Below are positions 1-11,147 of a stretch of 64,000 nt of DNA, in pieces; the stretch's first letter is position 1, and every line of letters begins with the position of its first letter. A model generated the notes under the pieces. That model searched no databases. It saw only the letters and a list, made by a program, of their open reading frames with translations, and was not told where the DNA came from. This stretch comes from Rutidosis leptorrhynchoides (taxonomy: Eukaryota > Streptophyta > Magnoliopsida > Asterales > Asteraceae), in contig NC_092335.1 of NCBI RefSeq assembly GCF_046630445.1, positions 36,480,001 to 36,544,000 on the forward strand, in the 5' to 3' direction. The translations under genes and the position numbers were made by a program.

Positions 1-1960
1 CCTAGATAAGTTTTCCGAAATAACCCTTCACCGGTGTTTGCAAATTGTTTTTGTGGATTTCGTGGGTTTCAGAATTGAAAATTTTAGCTCAAAACTTGCG
101 GTTTTGTGTCACCCACTTGCTAACCTTGTATTGGGAAAGCAACATGTCCAGTATACTTGCTCCGTATATTACCTTTCGGTAAACTACCATCCTGTTGTAA
201 AGGAAAGCGTTGAACAAGCAACTGTTAAGGCAATGTCTAATGACATGCTTTTGATTATGGTCTATATCGTGTCGGATATAATTATTATCCTTTGTAAGAG
301 CAATAGTAAAGATCACCCTATAGTTTTTCGGTCTGGCACAAGGTCCTGTCTTTGACCATGCTATGCAACCACCGTTCTTACGGTTGACACCCGATTTGGT
401 TCAGGTGACCTAATGAATTTTGGTGAATTCTTAGGATTTTACGTTCAATGGTAATAACGCATTGAAAATAGGGTTTCAGTAAACAAATCGGTTTATAATT
501 TGATCAAAATATTTTCTCGTTCAAGCTCGAGTTTAGATATCATCGAATTCCATGAGTTTGAATTCTCAATCTTTAAGGTCAATCTCAAGGATTGAGTAAT
601 ATCAGGCTTAAAAGCTGATTTTTTTTATCTTTAAGGAGATTATCCTTTCTGGGGATCTGATTCATTAGTCTTATAAGCTAATTTGAACGGTGCCCCCCAT
701 TGTACGAGACAGATCCTCTCATGGTTAGGATAAGTCTGACCACTTGGCGACCCTGTTTGATGCTGAGGTCCGTGGATTTCCAGCTGATTTTTGAGAAAAC
801 TTTTCAAGTTTTTTCGTAAACTCTACAACTGGTCTGGACGACAACTTCCTGACCTAAATCAAGAAGCGCGTGTCTTTTTCTCGGAATACTTTACTTCCTT
901 TTAAATCAAGTGGCACATTTCTTTCAAATATATTATAAAAAAAATCGGGTAAAACTGATTAAATCGTTCAAAATAAAAGTATCTTCAATTATTTGTACAA
1001 AAATATGTGATATATTTAATTTGAATAATTTGGTAAATTTTTCCCACACTTGGCTTTTATTTTCCTTTCTTTGCCTTTTTATTTTCCTCTATTCCATTTT
1101 TAAATGAATTCAAGCGTTTTGGGCTGTTTCTCAATTTATGTCCTTTACGAGGTAACGAAAATTTCGGTGTTAATACCTAGTTTTATCGTTTTTAAATATG
1201 TATAAACATGATTTTGAATTCATTTAGTTGAAAATTTTTAAAAATTTTACTAGAAGTGGGTAGTCAGTATATAAGACTTGGGCTGTTCTTTATTATCAGA
1301 GAGCACTAGATTCTTTTACAACTACTGCGTTACTAGTATTTTTAATGGTAACCAAGTGTATAAATTAAAATTTTAAAAATCCGAACAAATTTAACCCCTT
1401 CCCACACTTAAGATCTTGCAATGCCCTCATTTGCAACAAATCAGTAACAATTTAAATTATTGAGGGTAATTAGCGTAGAAAAACAATTAAAATTTTACCA
1501 AAGTTTCCAAACATATTGGCGTTTGTTTTGAATGATAAATGGTGCACTTCATTTGTTCATTCCGTCTTTTGTTATTTCACATATATTTTGCATCTTGTCG
1601 TCAAAATTAGTTGCTTTTGCTGAACTTAATGTCAGTCTTTGAAAATGCGCTGTTTTACCCTGTTTTGTACATGAGATAAACTACAAACATATATATACAT
1701 ATTTTTGAAGTTGGGTATATCACCCCACATTCAAAAATTATTAAAATCTAATAATAAAAGTTAGAAAATTATAAAAACTATTATAGTATCAAAAGAAGTA
1801 TTAAAAGTATACAATTACAACTTACCAAATAAATAAAAATAGGCATAAAAGAAAATTAGGGTTGATGAGGATGGTTCCAGTAGGGATTCCATTCATAGCC
1901 GTAAGTGCTGTAGAATGCTTGAGTTGGGTCATATGTAGGGTACGGTGGTCGGGTCTGCAT
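1..1960 (-). other. Element B: long 3' noncoding region
   Basis: No coding region is supported here. The first 1.7 kb is the reverse complement, with divergence, of element A's 3' noncoding region (about 14490-16030), so it is a conserved part of this family between the last open frame and the 3' LTR. Short open frames here are chance frames. Confidence 0.8.
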
Positions 1961-1963
1961 AGT

Positions 1964-3331
1964 TCATGGAGGAAATACGGGCATTGGAGTATGAATGTAG
2001 TTTGTATTTATGTATGCACAATGACTTATGATTTGGCTTTGATGATACTGCCAATCTTGAAATGCTCGTTGTCTAGCCATTTCATACTCATGTTGAGCCA
2101 TAAAAATTTGCATTTCTGTCATCTGATTCCCCCCTCCCGCATTACCTTGCTGCTGATCTCTTTCGACATGTGGATGATTGCCATCATATGGTGCTGCAGC
2201 ATTATGTCGCTTCTTTAAAACCTTAGCACCATGATACACGCGTAAATCTATTCTATCACGGGGTCTGGTTCTGCCATTAATAATCCCCCCCCCCCCGACT
2301 TCTATCCACACCGAGATGCTCAGCAATTAAAGTAATAAAGATACCACCTCCTATTATACTATTAGGCCGCATACCCCTAACCATAGCCGATAAATAATAA
2401 CCCACACAATAAGGTATACTTACAGTGCTCTGTGGGTCTCGAATACACATGCGGTAAAATAAATCTTGTTCATTTACCTTTTCTTTGTTCCTACCTCGCT
2501 GTGTAATCGAGTTTGCTAAAAACCTATGGATCACTCTTAACTAAGCTCTATCAATATCAATATAAGAGTAAGATCCCCCACGAAATCGGTTATGGCTAGT
2601 CATTCTACTCCATATTCCATTCATATCAAAAATTTTATCAACCCTCCTACCATTAACTATCAACCTTTGACAATCAGTAGATGCTAGTTCCTCAGGCGTA
2701 TATATGCGTAAAGCCTGAGCCATATCTAGTAGAGACATATGGTGCATCTCACCTCCTAATAAAAATCTAAAAAAGCTCCGATCGGTTAAGGTAGCTACCC
2801 GATCATTTATTTCAATACTACATAATAATTACACACACCATTCTCTATATACAGGCTTACGTATATTGAACAAACGTTCCCAATCACTAAAAGTAGAATT
2901 ACCATACCTTTGTGTAAGTAATTCTCTGATTGGATCGGCCAATCCCACCGCTTTAAACGTTTCCCAATCTATTACCCTGGGTACTTCAACATCATTAGAC
3001 CGAAGGGTGTGTAAGTTCCTCTGATATTTTGGATAGTCTATCCAAAATCTGTCAAACCTCAAGTTTGGGTGTAAATTTGCCTCAATGATATTTGAAAATG
3101 AAATGACTTGATGAGGTATATTTTGTCTGTATTGGTCGTTAATCTCCTGCTCATCTGCATTAGGAGGAGCATTGCGAGCCTGGGATGAAGATTCACCCCT
3201 TTCAGTCTGCAAAAACACATTAAACACAATTTTTGTGCATCCAAATATGCATTAGTGTTAGCAAAATCATTAATCAAAACAATCATAATGACATGTTTAA
3301 TACAAATAAACATATATGAAAATATATACAA
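1964..3331 (-). pseudogene. Element B: Athila-type ORF region downstream of integrase (env position)
   Basis: Several open segments on the - strand resemble the plant Athila ORF-1 family: a segment with VPRVIDWETFKAVGLADP (residues about 84-101 of the 2829-3227 frame), another with MSLLDMAQALRIYTPEEL (2541-2747), and a Q/H-rich C-terminal segment (1964-2326). In Athila elements an extra ORF between integrase and the 3' LTR is sometimes called env-like; its function is not established. It runs in the same sense as pol. The region is broken. Family assignment is from remembered motif style, not from a search. Confidence 0.6.
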
Positions 3332-5007
3332 TGTTCCTTAGCATTCATTTTTTAAAACATGTCAAAAATAATTATTATAGCAATTAAACAAGTTCCACAT
3401 GGCATTCATATCAATTAAATCGAGTTCATGCATTTTTGACTCAAAAAGTCCACTTTAATACTCAAAAATCATGTTTAGGATCAAAGTTTTGATCATTTAG
3501 CAACCTAAACATGTTACACTACATAATTTAGCATAAACCAACAACAAAATTCGGCCATAACCTGTTTATATCAAAAAGCCCCAATTTTGCTCAAGAACAC
3601 AAACCCTAGATTACTCAAAATTTGAAGTTTAAGGCTTCTAATCATGTTAAATAGCATCAATCTAGGTTATACAAGCATAATATACAATCAATTTAAGCAT
3701 AATCAAACTAGAAATCATCAAAATCAAATTAGGTAAATTTTTGCTCAAGAACACTAAAAATTCGGATTAAAGAGTGTTTAGATGTAGAAATTACCGATTT
3801 TCTTGAGTAACTTCTTGGGAAGAATCTCCTCATCGTGATTTTAACAAAAAATTTGATGATTAACGGTGAAAAATCATGATTTTGAGAGTATTTTTGTGGG
3901 TATTTTCGCAGCAATTTTTGGGTGTGGTGTGTTTGGGGACTGATCTGTCGACCAGTTAACCCTTTCTGGATTTTTATTGCTCCGCGAGTGCGGATGTGGG
4001 ACCCTTTCAAGCTCCGCGAGTGAGGATTTCCATTTTTTTTTTATTAAATCTTTAATAATGAAACAATTAATGGAGTAGTTTTTAAAATTTTGTTTTCCTT
4101 TTTATTTAGGATGAGGTTGTTTCGGTACGTTTACCTAGTCTGTCCCTCGATAAAATTTTAAAATTTGATTGTTTAAAAAGTAAAGATTTTGGGTTTTTTA
4201 AATGTTTTTGGCATACTTTAATTCAATAAGATTAAAAATAATTATAATAAAATTTATCGTCCCTCCCTTGGGTAAAGCAATTTCGGTTCCATGACCTAGT
4301 CTTCAACTTATGACGAATTTTAGAAATCATATTTTTAACTTAATGAAATAAAGTACATTTTTGTTTTTAAATTCACACCAAACTAAAATTTAAAATGCAT
4401 AAGATTTCACTTAAATATTATTAATATTTATATATATTAGTTTTACAAACTTATATTAAAAATATTGGTTTTTTTATAAATATTTACAAACTTAAATATA
4501 TTGATCTTAAAATTTTACAATAATAATTTAATATTTATATATTAATTTTAAAAACAAGGTAAAAATAAAAATAAAATAGAAAATCTTTTTGGTTTTTTTA
4601 TCCCACTTTAATCAATCAAATATTATCAAAAATATACCCCCCTCTTTTGGGTAAAGTAATTTCGGCTATTTTACCTAGTTTTACTCCTGACGAATTTTTG
4701 AAATATTTTGGATTGATTGATTAAAGATAGTTATACCTTATGAATAAACGGTAAATTTCGCAGTGATGTAATAAATTTTTGTATGATATCAATAATTTCG
4801 GTTTCGCATACCTAATTTTATTGAATACCAATTTAATACTTTATAGCGAACGATTCAGCGTTTATTATAAAAAGGTTAAAAGCAATAAATAAAAACAAAT
4901 CAAAACTGTACATACTTACCTGTGAGAAAGAATTCTCAGTGACCTGCTTTAGCCGACTCATAGGAGAGTCGTGTGATTTGGTTTTCCATAGCTACGTAAG
5001 CGTAACC
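3332..5007 (-). other. Element B: AT-rich noncoding spacer between Athila-type ORFs
   Basis: No coding region is supported. The part near 4060-4380 is related to element A at about 14060-14340, both containing a run similar to CGAGGGACGGACTAGGTAAAC on the sense strand. A palindrome pair lies at 3979-4026 and is listed separately. Confidence 0.6.
3979..4026. promoter_or_regulatory. Palindrome pair, 32 bp apart, in the 3' noncoding region of element B
   Basis: Two copies of GCTCCGCGAGTGCGGA-type sequence start at 3979 and 4011, exactly 32 bp apart; the second is slightly decayed. Each has arms such as TCCGC/GCGGA around a GAGT centre. The same motif occurs as pairs in this element's leader (21506, 21539) and LTR promoter (23378, 23410). 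Function is unknown. Confidence 0.7.
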
Positions 5008-5352
5008 TCAATTTTTCAATAACTTTTCTTCTAAACATATGAACGGTCCTTCTCTGCATAGAGTAACAAATTCGGTATTTGAATATGTTTGATTGTTTGA
5101 ACATTTACCTTCGTGTGACCATTTTCTGCATTTATGACATCTTTCAAGGTGTCGTGCTCTTCTTTTTGTTGCGGATTTTGATTTTCCTTTACCAAAATGT
5201 ATCTTATTATGATTGTTCCTGAGTTCTCTCCTTACTTCGTCCATTTTGCCTCTTATGAAGGATACCACTTCACTCGGGAGTGTGTCATTATTACGTTTAG
5301 TAATCAAAGCATGTAGCATTAGACCATGGTTCAAATCAAAGGAATTCTTCAT
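5008..5352 (-). CDS. Element B: small basic ORF with a zinc-knuckle-like motif
   Basis: A 114-residue open frame just downstream of integrase, in the same sense. It is lysine/arginine-rich in the middle (GKGKSKSATKRRARHLERC) and has C-x2-C-x4-H-x3-C (CHKCRKWSHEGKC, residues about 71-83), close to but one residue shorter than the CCHC knuckle of Gag proteins. I do not recognise the protein. Its position and basic, cysteine-bearing nature suggest nucleic-acid binding; that is inference. It could instead be a remnant of a longer frame in the env position. Confidence 0.45.
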   Translation of the reverse strand: MKNSFDLNHGLMLHALITKRNNDTLPSEVVSFIRGKMDEVRRELRNNHNKIHFGKGKSKSATKRRARHLERCHKCRKWSHEGKCSNNQTYSNTEFVTLCREGPFICLEEKLLKN

Positions 5353-5524
5353 CTCGTAAAACCTAAAAAAATATAAAAATTCAGAATGGGGGGAGAAGAC
5401 TAGTTCTTTAGGGTTTGCTAGGGAAAGACCATTCGAATTCCATTTTCGGAAAATACACGAAAACAGAAAATCTAACTCTAACAGAAATATATATTATCCT
5501 TAAAAGATTTGAATCTTCCCACAC

Positions 5525-7066
5525 TTAGTTAGCCGTGGTGTCGAAATTGTGATTAACTTCATCTTCAACTTCCATTGGATTATCTATGTAATGTTTAACT
5601 CTGTGACCATTAACCTTAAATTCAATCCCATTTGAATTTATTAATTCTAATGTTCCGTATGGGAAAACTCTTTTGACTATGAATGGTTCAGACCATCTTG
5701 ATTTCAATTTTCCAGGAAATATCTTGAATCGTGAATTAAAAAGAAGAACTTTGTCTCCTTCCTTAAATTCTTTTGAACTTCTGATTTTTTTATCATGCCA
5801 TTTCTTCGTTCTTTCCATATAGATTAACAAATTTTCATATGCATCATGTCTCAATTCTTCTAATTCGTTTAATTGATTTAACCGTAGACGTCCGGCTTCA
5901 TGTAAATCAAGATTACATGTCTTCAAAGCCCAAAATGATTTGTGCTCAATTTCTACTAGAAGGTGACATGCTTTTCTGTAAACAAGTTTAAAAGGTGTGG
6001 TTCCAATTGGAGTTTTGTAGGCTGAACTAAAAGCCCATAGTGCATCCTCCAATTTCATGGACCATTCCTTTGGATTTGATCCTACAGTTTTCTCTAGAAT
6101 ACGTTTTAAAGCTCGGTTGGTATTTTCAACTTGTCCACTTGTTTGTAGATGATAAGCTGTTAAGATTTTATGAGTTATTCCATATCTTTTGAGAACTTTC
6201 TCAAGTTGATTATTACAGAAATGAGTACCCCGATCATTTATTAAAGCTTTCGGTGTTCCGAACCTTGCAAAAAGACGTTTTAAGAAGTTGACTACAACTC
6301 GTGCATTGTTAGTTGGAAGAGCTTGTGCTTCCGCCCATTTAGATACATAATCAATGGCAACGAGAATGTAGAGATTATTATGAGATTTTAGAAATGGACC
6401 CATAAAGTCAATACCCCAAACGTCAAATACTTCACATACTTGAATGACATTTTGTGGCATTTCATCACGTTGACTTATTTTTCTGGCCCTTTGACAAGCA
6501 TCACAGGATTTACAAAGAAGGTGCACGTCTTTGAAAATTGTAGGCCAATAGAATCCAGCATCATAGACTTTTTTTGCTGTAAGTTGAGGCCCATAATGCC
6601 CTCCTGTAGGTCCTGTGTGACAATGGTTTAAGATTTGACTAGCTTCATTTTCGAATACGCATCGGCGTATTATTCCATCGGGACAACTTTTAAATAAATG
6701 TGGATCTTCCCAGAAATAGTGTTTTATATCACTAAAGAATTTCTTTCGTTTTTGGTACGACAACCCTTTTTCAAGAAATCCACATACTAAGTAGTTTGCA
6801 TATTCTGCAAACCATGGAATTTCACTATAATCGATTTTCAAAAGATATTCATCAGGAAAGTTATCTTGTATTGCCGATTCATTTAGAACTTCTAATTCGG
6901 GATTTTCAAGACGAGAAAGATGATCAGCAGCAAGATTTTCTGCTCCCTTTTTGTCTCGAATTTCAATATCGAACTCTTGTAAGAGTAAGATCCAACGGAT
7001 TAATCGTGGTTTAGCATCTTGTTTCGAAAATAGGTATCTAAGAGCAGAATGGTCGGTATAGACCAC
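5525..7066 (-). CDS. Element B: RNase H C-terminal part and integrase
   Basis: A 513-residue open frame. Residues 1-55 match the end of Ty3/gypsy RNase H ([21 protein letters not shown], then [10 protein letters not shown]). An H-H-C-C zinc finger follows ([13 protein letters not shown] and [11 protein letters not shown]). The integrase core has WGIDFMGPF and, about 60 residues later, [10 protein letters not shown], the first two acidic positions of the D,D-35-E triad. The C-terminal domain includes [23 protein letters not shown], as in Athila and related integrases. It belongs to element B and sits 3' of its RT segment. Confidence 0.92.
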   Translation of the reverse strand: MVYTDHSALRYLFSKQDAKPRLIRWILLLQEFDIEIRDKKGAENLAADHLSRLENPELEVLNESAIQDNFPDEYLLKIDYSEIPWFAEYANYLVCGFLEKGLSYQKRKKFFSDIKHYFWEDPHLFKSCPDGIIRRCVFENEASQILNHCHTGPTGGHYGPQLTAKKVYDAGFYWPTIFKDVHLLCKSCDACQRARKISQRDEMPQNVIQVCEVFDVWGIDFMGPFLKSHNNLYILVAIDYVSKWAEAQALPTNNARVVVNFLKRLFARFGTPKALINDRGTHFCNNQLEKVLKRYGITHKILTAYHLQTSGQVENTNRALKRILEKTVGSNPKEWSMKLEDALWAFSSAYKTPIGTTPFKLVYRKACHLLVEIEHKSFWALKTCNLDLHEAGRLRLNQLNELEELRHDAYENLLIYMERTKKWHDKKIRSSKEFKEGDKVLLFNSRFKIFPGKLKSRWSEPFIVKRVFPYGTLELINSNGIEFKVNGHRVKHYIDNPMEVEDEVNHNFDTTAN

Positions 7067-7153
7067 CGTTTTTGCTAGAACGAGATATGAACGAAATTTG
7101 TCAAAAGCAAAGACAATAGCAAGGAGTTCTTTTTCAGTAGTTGTGTAATTCGT

Positions 7154-7906
7154 TTATGCTCCTTGTAACGTCTTACTAGCGTAATAAATAGGTTGAAATC
7201 TTTTTTCAATCCTTTGTCCTAAAACGGCTCCCATTGCAAAATCACTTGCATCGCACATGAGTTCAAATGGTAGATTCCAATTTGGAGTTATCATGATCGG
7301 AGCATTAGTGAGTTTTTCTTTAAGAATATTAAATGATTTGATGCATTCATCTGAAAAGATGAATGGAGCATCCTTTTCAAGGAGTTTATTCATAGGAGTG
7401 GCAATTTTAGAAAAATCTTTTATAAAACGTCGGTAAAAACCGGCATACCCTAGAAAACTACTAACTCCTCTAACATTGGTGGGATGTGGAAGTTTAGCAA
7501 TTACATCTACTTTAGCTCTATCCACTTCAATTCCTTCCTTTGAGATTTTATGACCAAGAACGATGTCTTCTTTAACCATGAAATGACATTTCTCCCAATT
7601 AAGTACTAGATTTGATTGTTCGCATCTAATAAGCATTCGTTCAAGATTAACTAGACATGATTCAAAAGTATCACCGAAGACTGAAAAGTCATCCATGAAT
7701 ACTTCCATGCATTCTTCTATCATGTCGTGAAAAATCGCCATCATGCACCTTTGAAAGGTTGCAGGGGCGTTGCAAAGTCCAAATAGCATGCGTTTGTAAG
7801 CAAAAGTACCATAAGGGCACGTGAACGTGGTTTTTTCTTGGTCCGCGGGTGCGATTGGAATTTGAAAGTATCCGGAAAAACCGTCAAGAAAACAATAGTA
7901 ACTATT
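7154..7906 (-). pseudogene. Element B: reverse transcriptase, C-terminal segment
   Basis: The segment begins at the element A insertion point with YYCFLDGFSGYFQIPIAP, a core RT motif, and continues with the catalytic-site motif VFMDDFSVFGD and the connection/RNase H start (FELMCDASDFAMGAVLGQR). The N-terminal RT segment lies at 17366-17863 on the other side of element A. The open frame extends some bases into A's LTR, which is not RT sequence. Confidence 0.9.
7902..7906. repeat. Target-site duplication of element A, left copy
   Basis: CTATT lies directly left of the TG that opens A's 5' LTR; the same five bases follow the CA that ends its 3' LTR (17361-17365). Confidence 0.9.
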
Positions 7907-8516
7907 TGATAGTGCTCCAAATGAACATATATTTAGGCACAAAATCCTTCCAATATGTAAAGCTTTTAGTTACTATTGTTATATTTTTATATAATATTCG
8001 TTTAAATAAATAAGTGCGAAGACAAAAGAAGAAAACAACGATTTGAAGACGCAAACGACCAAAAAGCTCAAAAGTACAAAGTACAATGCAAGTGGTTCAA
8101 ATTATTGATAAGAAACGTCTCAAAATTACAAGAGTACGAGCCGCAAAATGTAAAGTACAAGATATTAAATAGTACGCAAGGACGTTCGAAAATCCGGAAC
8201 CGGGACCAGAGTCAACTCTCAACGCTCGACGCAACGGACTAAAAATTACAAGTCAACTATGCACATAAATATAATATAATATATAAATAATTCTTAAAAT
8301 TATATATATATATATATATATATATTATATTATATATATAAACCGTCGGCAAACTATATGACAAAGAAATGTGAGCTGGATTCCTACTCCTTGCGATCGC
8401 ATGGAAAATGCAAAGGAAATCCATGCGATCGCATGGCCAACTTTTTCTGGCCACATTCCTATAAAAGGCAGTCTTTTGCTCGAGCATCATATCCATCTAT
8501 CCTCTCTATCTCTCTG

Positions 8517-8554
<38 letters not shown>

Positions 8555-9548
8555 TTTAATTTTAATTTTAATAATAAGGGTATGTTATCGAATGTTGTAA
8601 CTGTGTAAGTCGAAATTCTGTCCGTGTAACGCTACGCTATTATTAATCATTGTAAGTTATGTTCAACCTTTTTAAATTAATGTCTCGTAGCTAAGTTATT
8701 ATTATGCTTATTTAAATCGAAATAATCGTGATGTTGGGCTAAATATTAAAGACGGGGTAATTGGGCTTTGTACCATAATTGGGGTTTGGACAAAAGAACG
8801 ACACTTGTGGAAATTAGACTATGGGCTATTAATGGGCTTTATATTTGTTTAATTAAATGATAGTTTGTTAATTTAATATAAATATTTACAATTGGACATA
8901 CCTATAAATAACCACATACACTCGATCGGACACGATGGGCGGGATATTTATAAGTACTAATAATCGTTCATTTAACCGGACACGGGAATGGATTAATAGT
9001 CAATGGACTTATTAAAACAGGGGTGAATTACATACAAGGAAAATTAGTGTAACTATAGTTTAAGTCCCCAATTAGTTGGAATATTTGACTTCAGATATAA
9101 GGATAATTTGACGAGGACACTCGCACTTTATATTTATGACTGATGGACTGTTATGGACAAAAATCAGACGGACATATTAAATAATCCAGGACAAAGGACA
9201 ATTAACCCATGGTAATAAACTAAAATCAACACGTCCAACATTATGATTACGGAAGTTTAAATAAGCATAATTCCTTTATTTCATATTTAATTGCACTTTT
9301 AATTATCGCACTTTAATTTATTGTCATTTTAATTATCGTACTTTTTAATTATCGCAATTTTATTTATCATCATTTTATTTATCGCACTTTTATTTATCGC
9401 AATTTCATTATTGTTATTTACTTTACGCTTTAAATTAAGTCTTTTATATATTTAAAATTTTACATTAAGTTTTAACTGCGACTTAAGTTTTAAAATCGAT
9501 AAACCGGTCATTAAACGGTAAAAACCCCATTTTATAATAACAATACTA

Positions 9549-9592
<44 letters not shown>

Positions 9593-9831
9593 TACAAATA
9601 TAGTTTTAAAAAAAATATAGCGTTAAACTTGGCTAGCTCCCTGTGGAACGAACCGGACTTACTAAAAACTACACTACTGTACGATTAGGTACACTGTCTA
9701 TAAGTGTTGTAGCAAGGTTTAGGTATATCCACTCTATAAATAAATAAATAACTTGTGTAAAATTGTATCGTATTTAATAGTATTTCCTAGTAAAAATTAA
9801 TACTATTTTGTACCCCTTCGCTTTAACATCA
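7907..9831 (+). repeat. Element A 5' LTR
   Basis: It starts TGATAGTGCTCC and ends AACATCA, followed within 8 bases by the primer site. It contains a palindrome pair and TATA box (8389-8468), several (TA)n runs (about 8306-8340, 8518-8548, 9550-9586) and a stretch of repeated TTTATTTATCGCA-like units near 9290-9410. Confidence 0.92.
8389..8468 (+). promoter_or_regulatory. Element A LTR core promoter: palindrome pair plus TATA box
   Basis: CCTTGCGATCGCATGG (8389-8404) and the perfect palindrome CCATGCGATCGCATGG (8421-8436) start 32 bp apart. A TATA box, TATAAAAGG (8460-8468), follows 23 bp after the second copy. GAGCTGGA lies 16 bp upstream of the first start. Element C has the same spacings. 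The TATA call is from consensus and position; no transcript evidence is available. Confidence 0.75.
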
Positions 9832-9838
9832 ATATTTT

Positions 9839-9858
9839 TGGCGCCGCTGCCGGGGAAC
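9839..9858 (+). other. Element A primer-binding site (tRNA-Asp type)
   Basis: TGGCGCCGCTGCCGGGGA lies 7 bp after the LTR. It complements the 3' end of plant tRNA-Asp (GUC), which ends CCCCGGCAACGGCGCCA, with one mismatch. This primer is typical of Athila elements. Confidence 0.85.
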
Positions 9859-11147
9859 TGCTTAAACGCCGGAAGCGAAACGCTATATATATATATAATA
9901 AAAAAAAGATTTTTATTAAGTTTAATTTCTTTTTCTAAAAATATGTTTCAAAAAAAAATTTAAAAACAAGAAAAAGAAAAATATATCTATATTTTTAAGT
10001 TTAGTTAAATTAAAAAGTTTATATTTTTATTTATTGTAAAAAAGTTATAAAACTAATATGTAATATTTATATACTAAATATATTTATATCTTATATATAA
10101 AAACAGAAGAAAAAAATATATATAATAATTAAAATTTTATTCAGGCCCGAACACTGTAGTAGCCCAACTATCAGGCCTGATTTCTGGATCCATGCGACCG
10201 GATGGAAAATTAACCTTCAACTCATACGATCGCATGAGCTGAGTTAAGAGGCCTGGTACCTAAGTCTGTACGATTAAGGTTTTTTAATAATAATAATTAT
10301 TATTATTAACCCGGATTAGGTTATAGATATTTAATTAGCTTTTATTTTTAGTTTTAGTATTTAATTTGTATTTTTAGTTTTAATTAGTTTTAATACTTTA
10401 AAAAAACTAATACTTTTATATAAATAATATAAAAATAATATTTTTTTATATAAAAAATTGTATTTTGATAACTTTAGTTTTATTTTTATATTTCTGTATC
10501 TTTTTATTATTTAGTACGCAATTGTATATTTTTCGCTCGTATTTAGTTTTAAGTCATAGTTTTTGCCGTAGTTCTTTTTATTTCTAGATTTTTAGGATTT
10601 GCCGTAAAATTCCTTAAGTGCTTTTTCTTTAGACTAAGATTTAGGTGCTTTAGAATTTTGTGACGCCGTTTTAAGATTTTAGTACTTTTTAAGTTATTAC
10701 CGTTTTGGATATAGTATTTCTTTTAAGCTTTAATACTTTTAGACGTAACTTTTAATTCTTAGTTTTTAGACTTTTAAGTTTCGACGCGCTACGTTCTTTT
10801 TATTATTTTTCGACCTTTTATTTTTCGACGTTTTTCGACGCGCTCTTTTTCTTTCTTATTTCTCGATGCTCTAGTTTTTAGGACATAGAATTTTCTATTT
10901 TTCTCTAAAATTTCTTTAAAATTCGCCGAAAAATTATTTTAAGTGGTTAAATTGATAGACATCCAAAATTTTCTGGTTCATAGTAATAGTTGCATTTGTT
11001 AGTGGCGAGTTGTGGGCTTCCGATTTAAAGGGTCCTGGCTACCTGCTGCATCTATTGGCTATTCAAAACGTGGGCAAAATCAGAAAAGTCTATTAATTTG
11101 ATAACTTATATAATTTTTATTTTTATAACTAATAGGATATTCAGTGA
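9859..11147 (+). other. Element A leader between primer site and gag
   Basis: An AT-rich noncoding leader of 1.3 kb. It carries a palindrome pair at 10190-10205 and 10222-10237 (CCATGCGACCGGATGG and TCATACGATCGCATGA), again 32 bp apart and decayed relative to the LTR pair. The last 100 bp match the region just upstream of element B's gag. Confidence 0.8.
10190..10237. promoter_or_regulatory. Palindrome pair, 32 bp apart, in the element A leader
   Basis: The two copies start at 10190 and 10222. Both keep most of the GCGATCGC core seen in this element's LTR, but each has substitutions. Function is unknown. Confidence 0.6.

Noticed and set aside
1862-2218. Plus-strand frame opposite the Athila-type ORF
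   Set aside because: It is a shadow of the - strand frame; the - strand reading has the Athila-like motifs.
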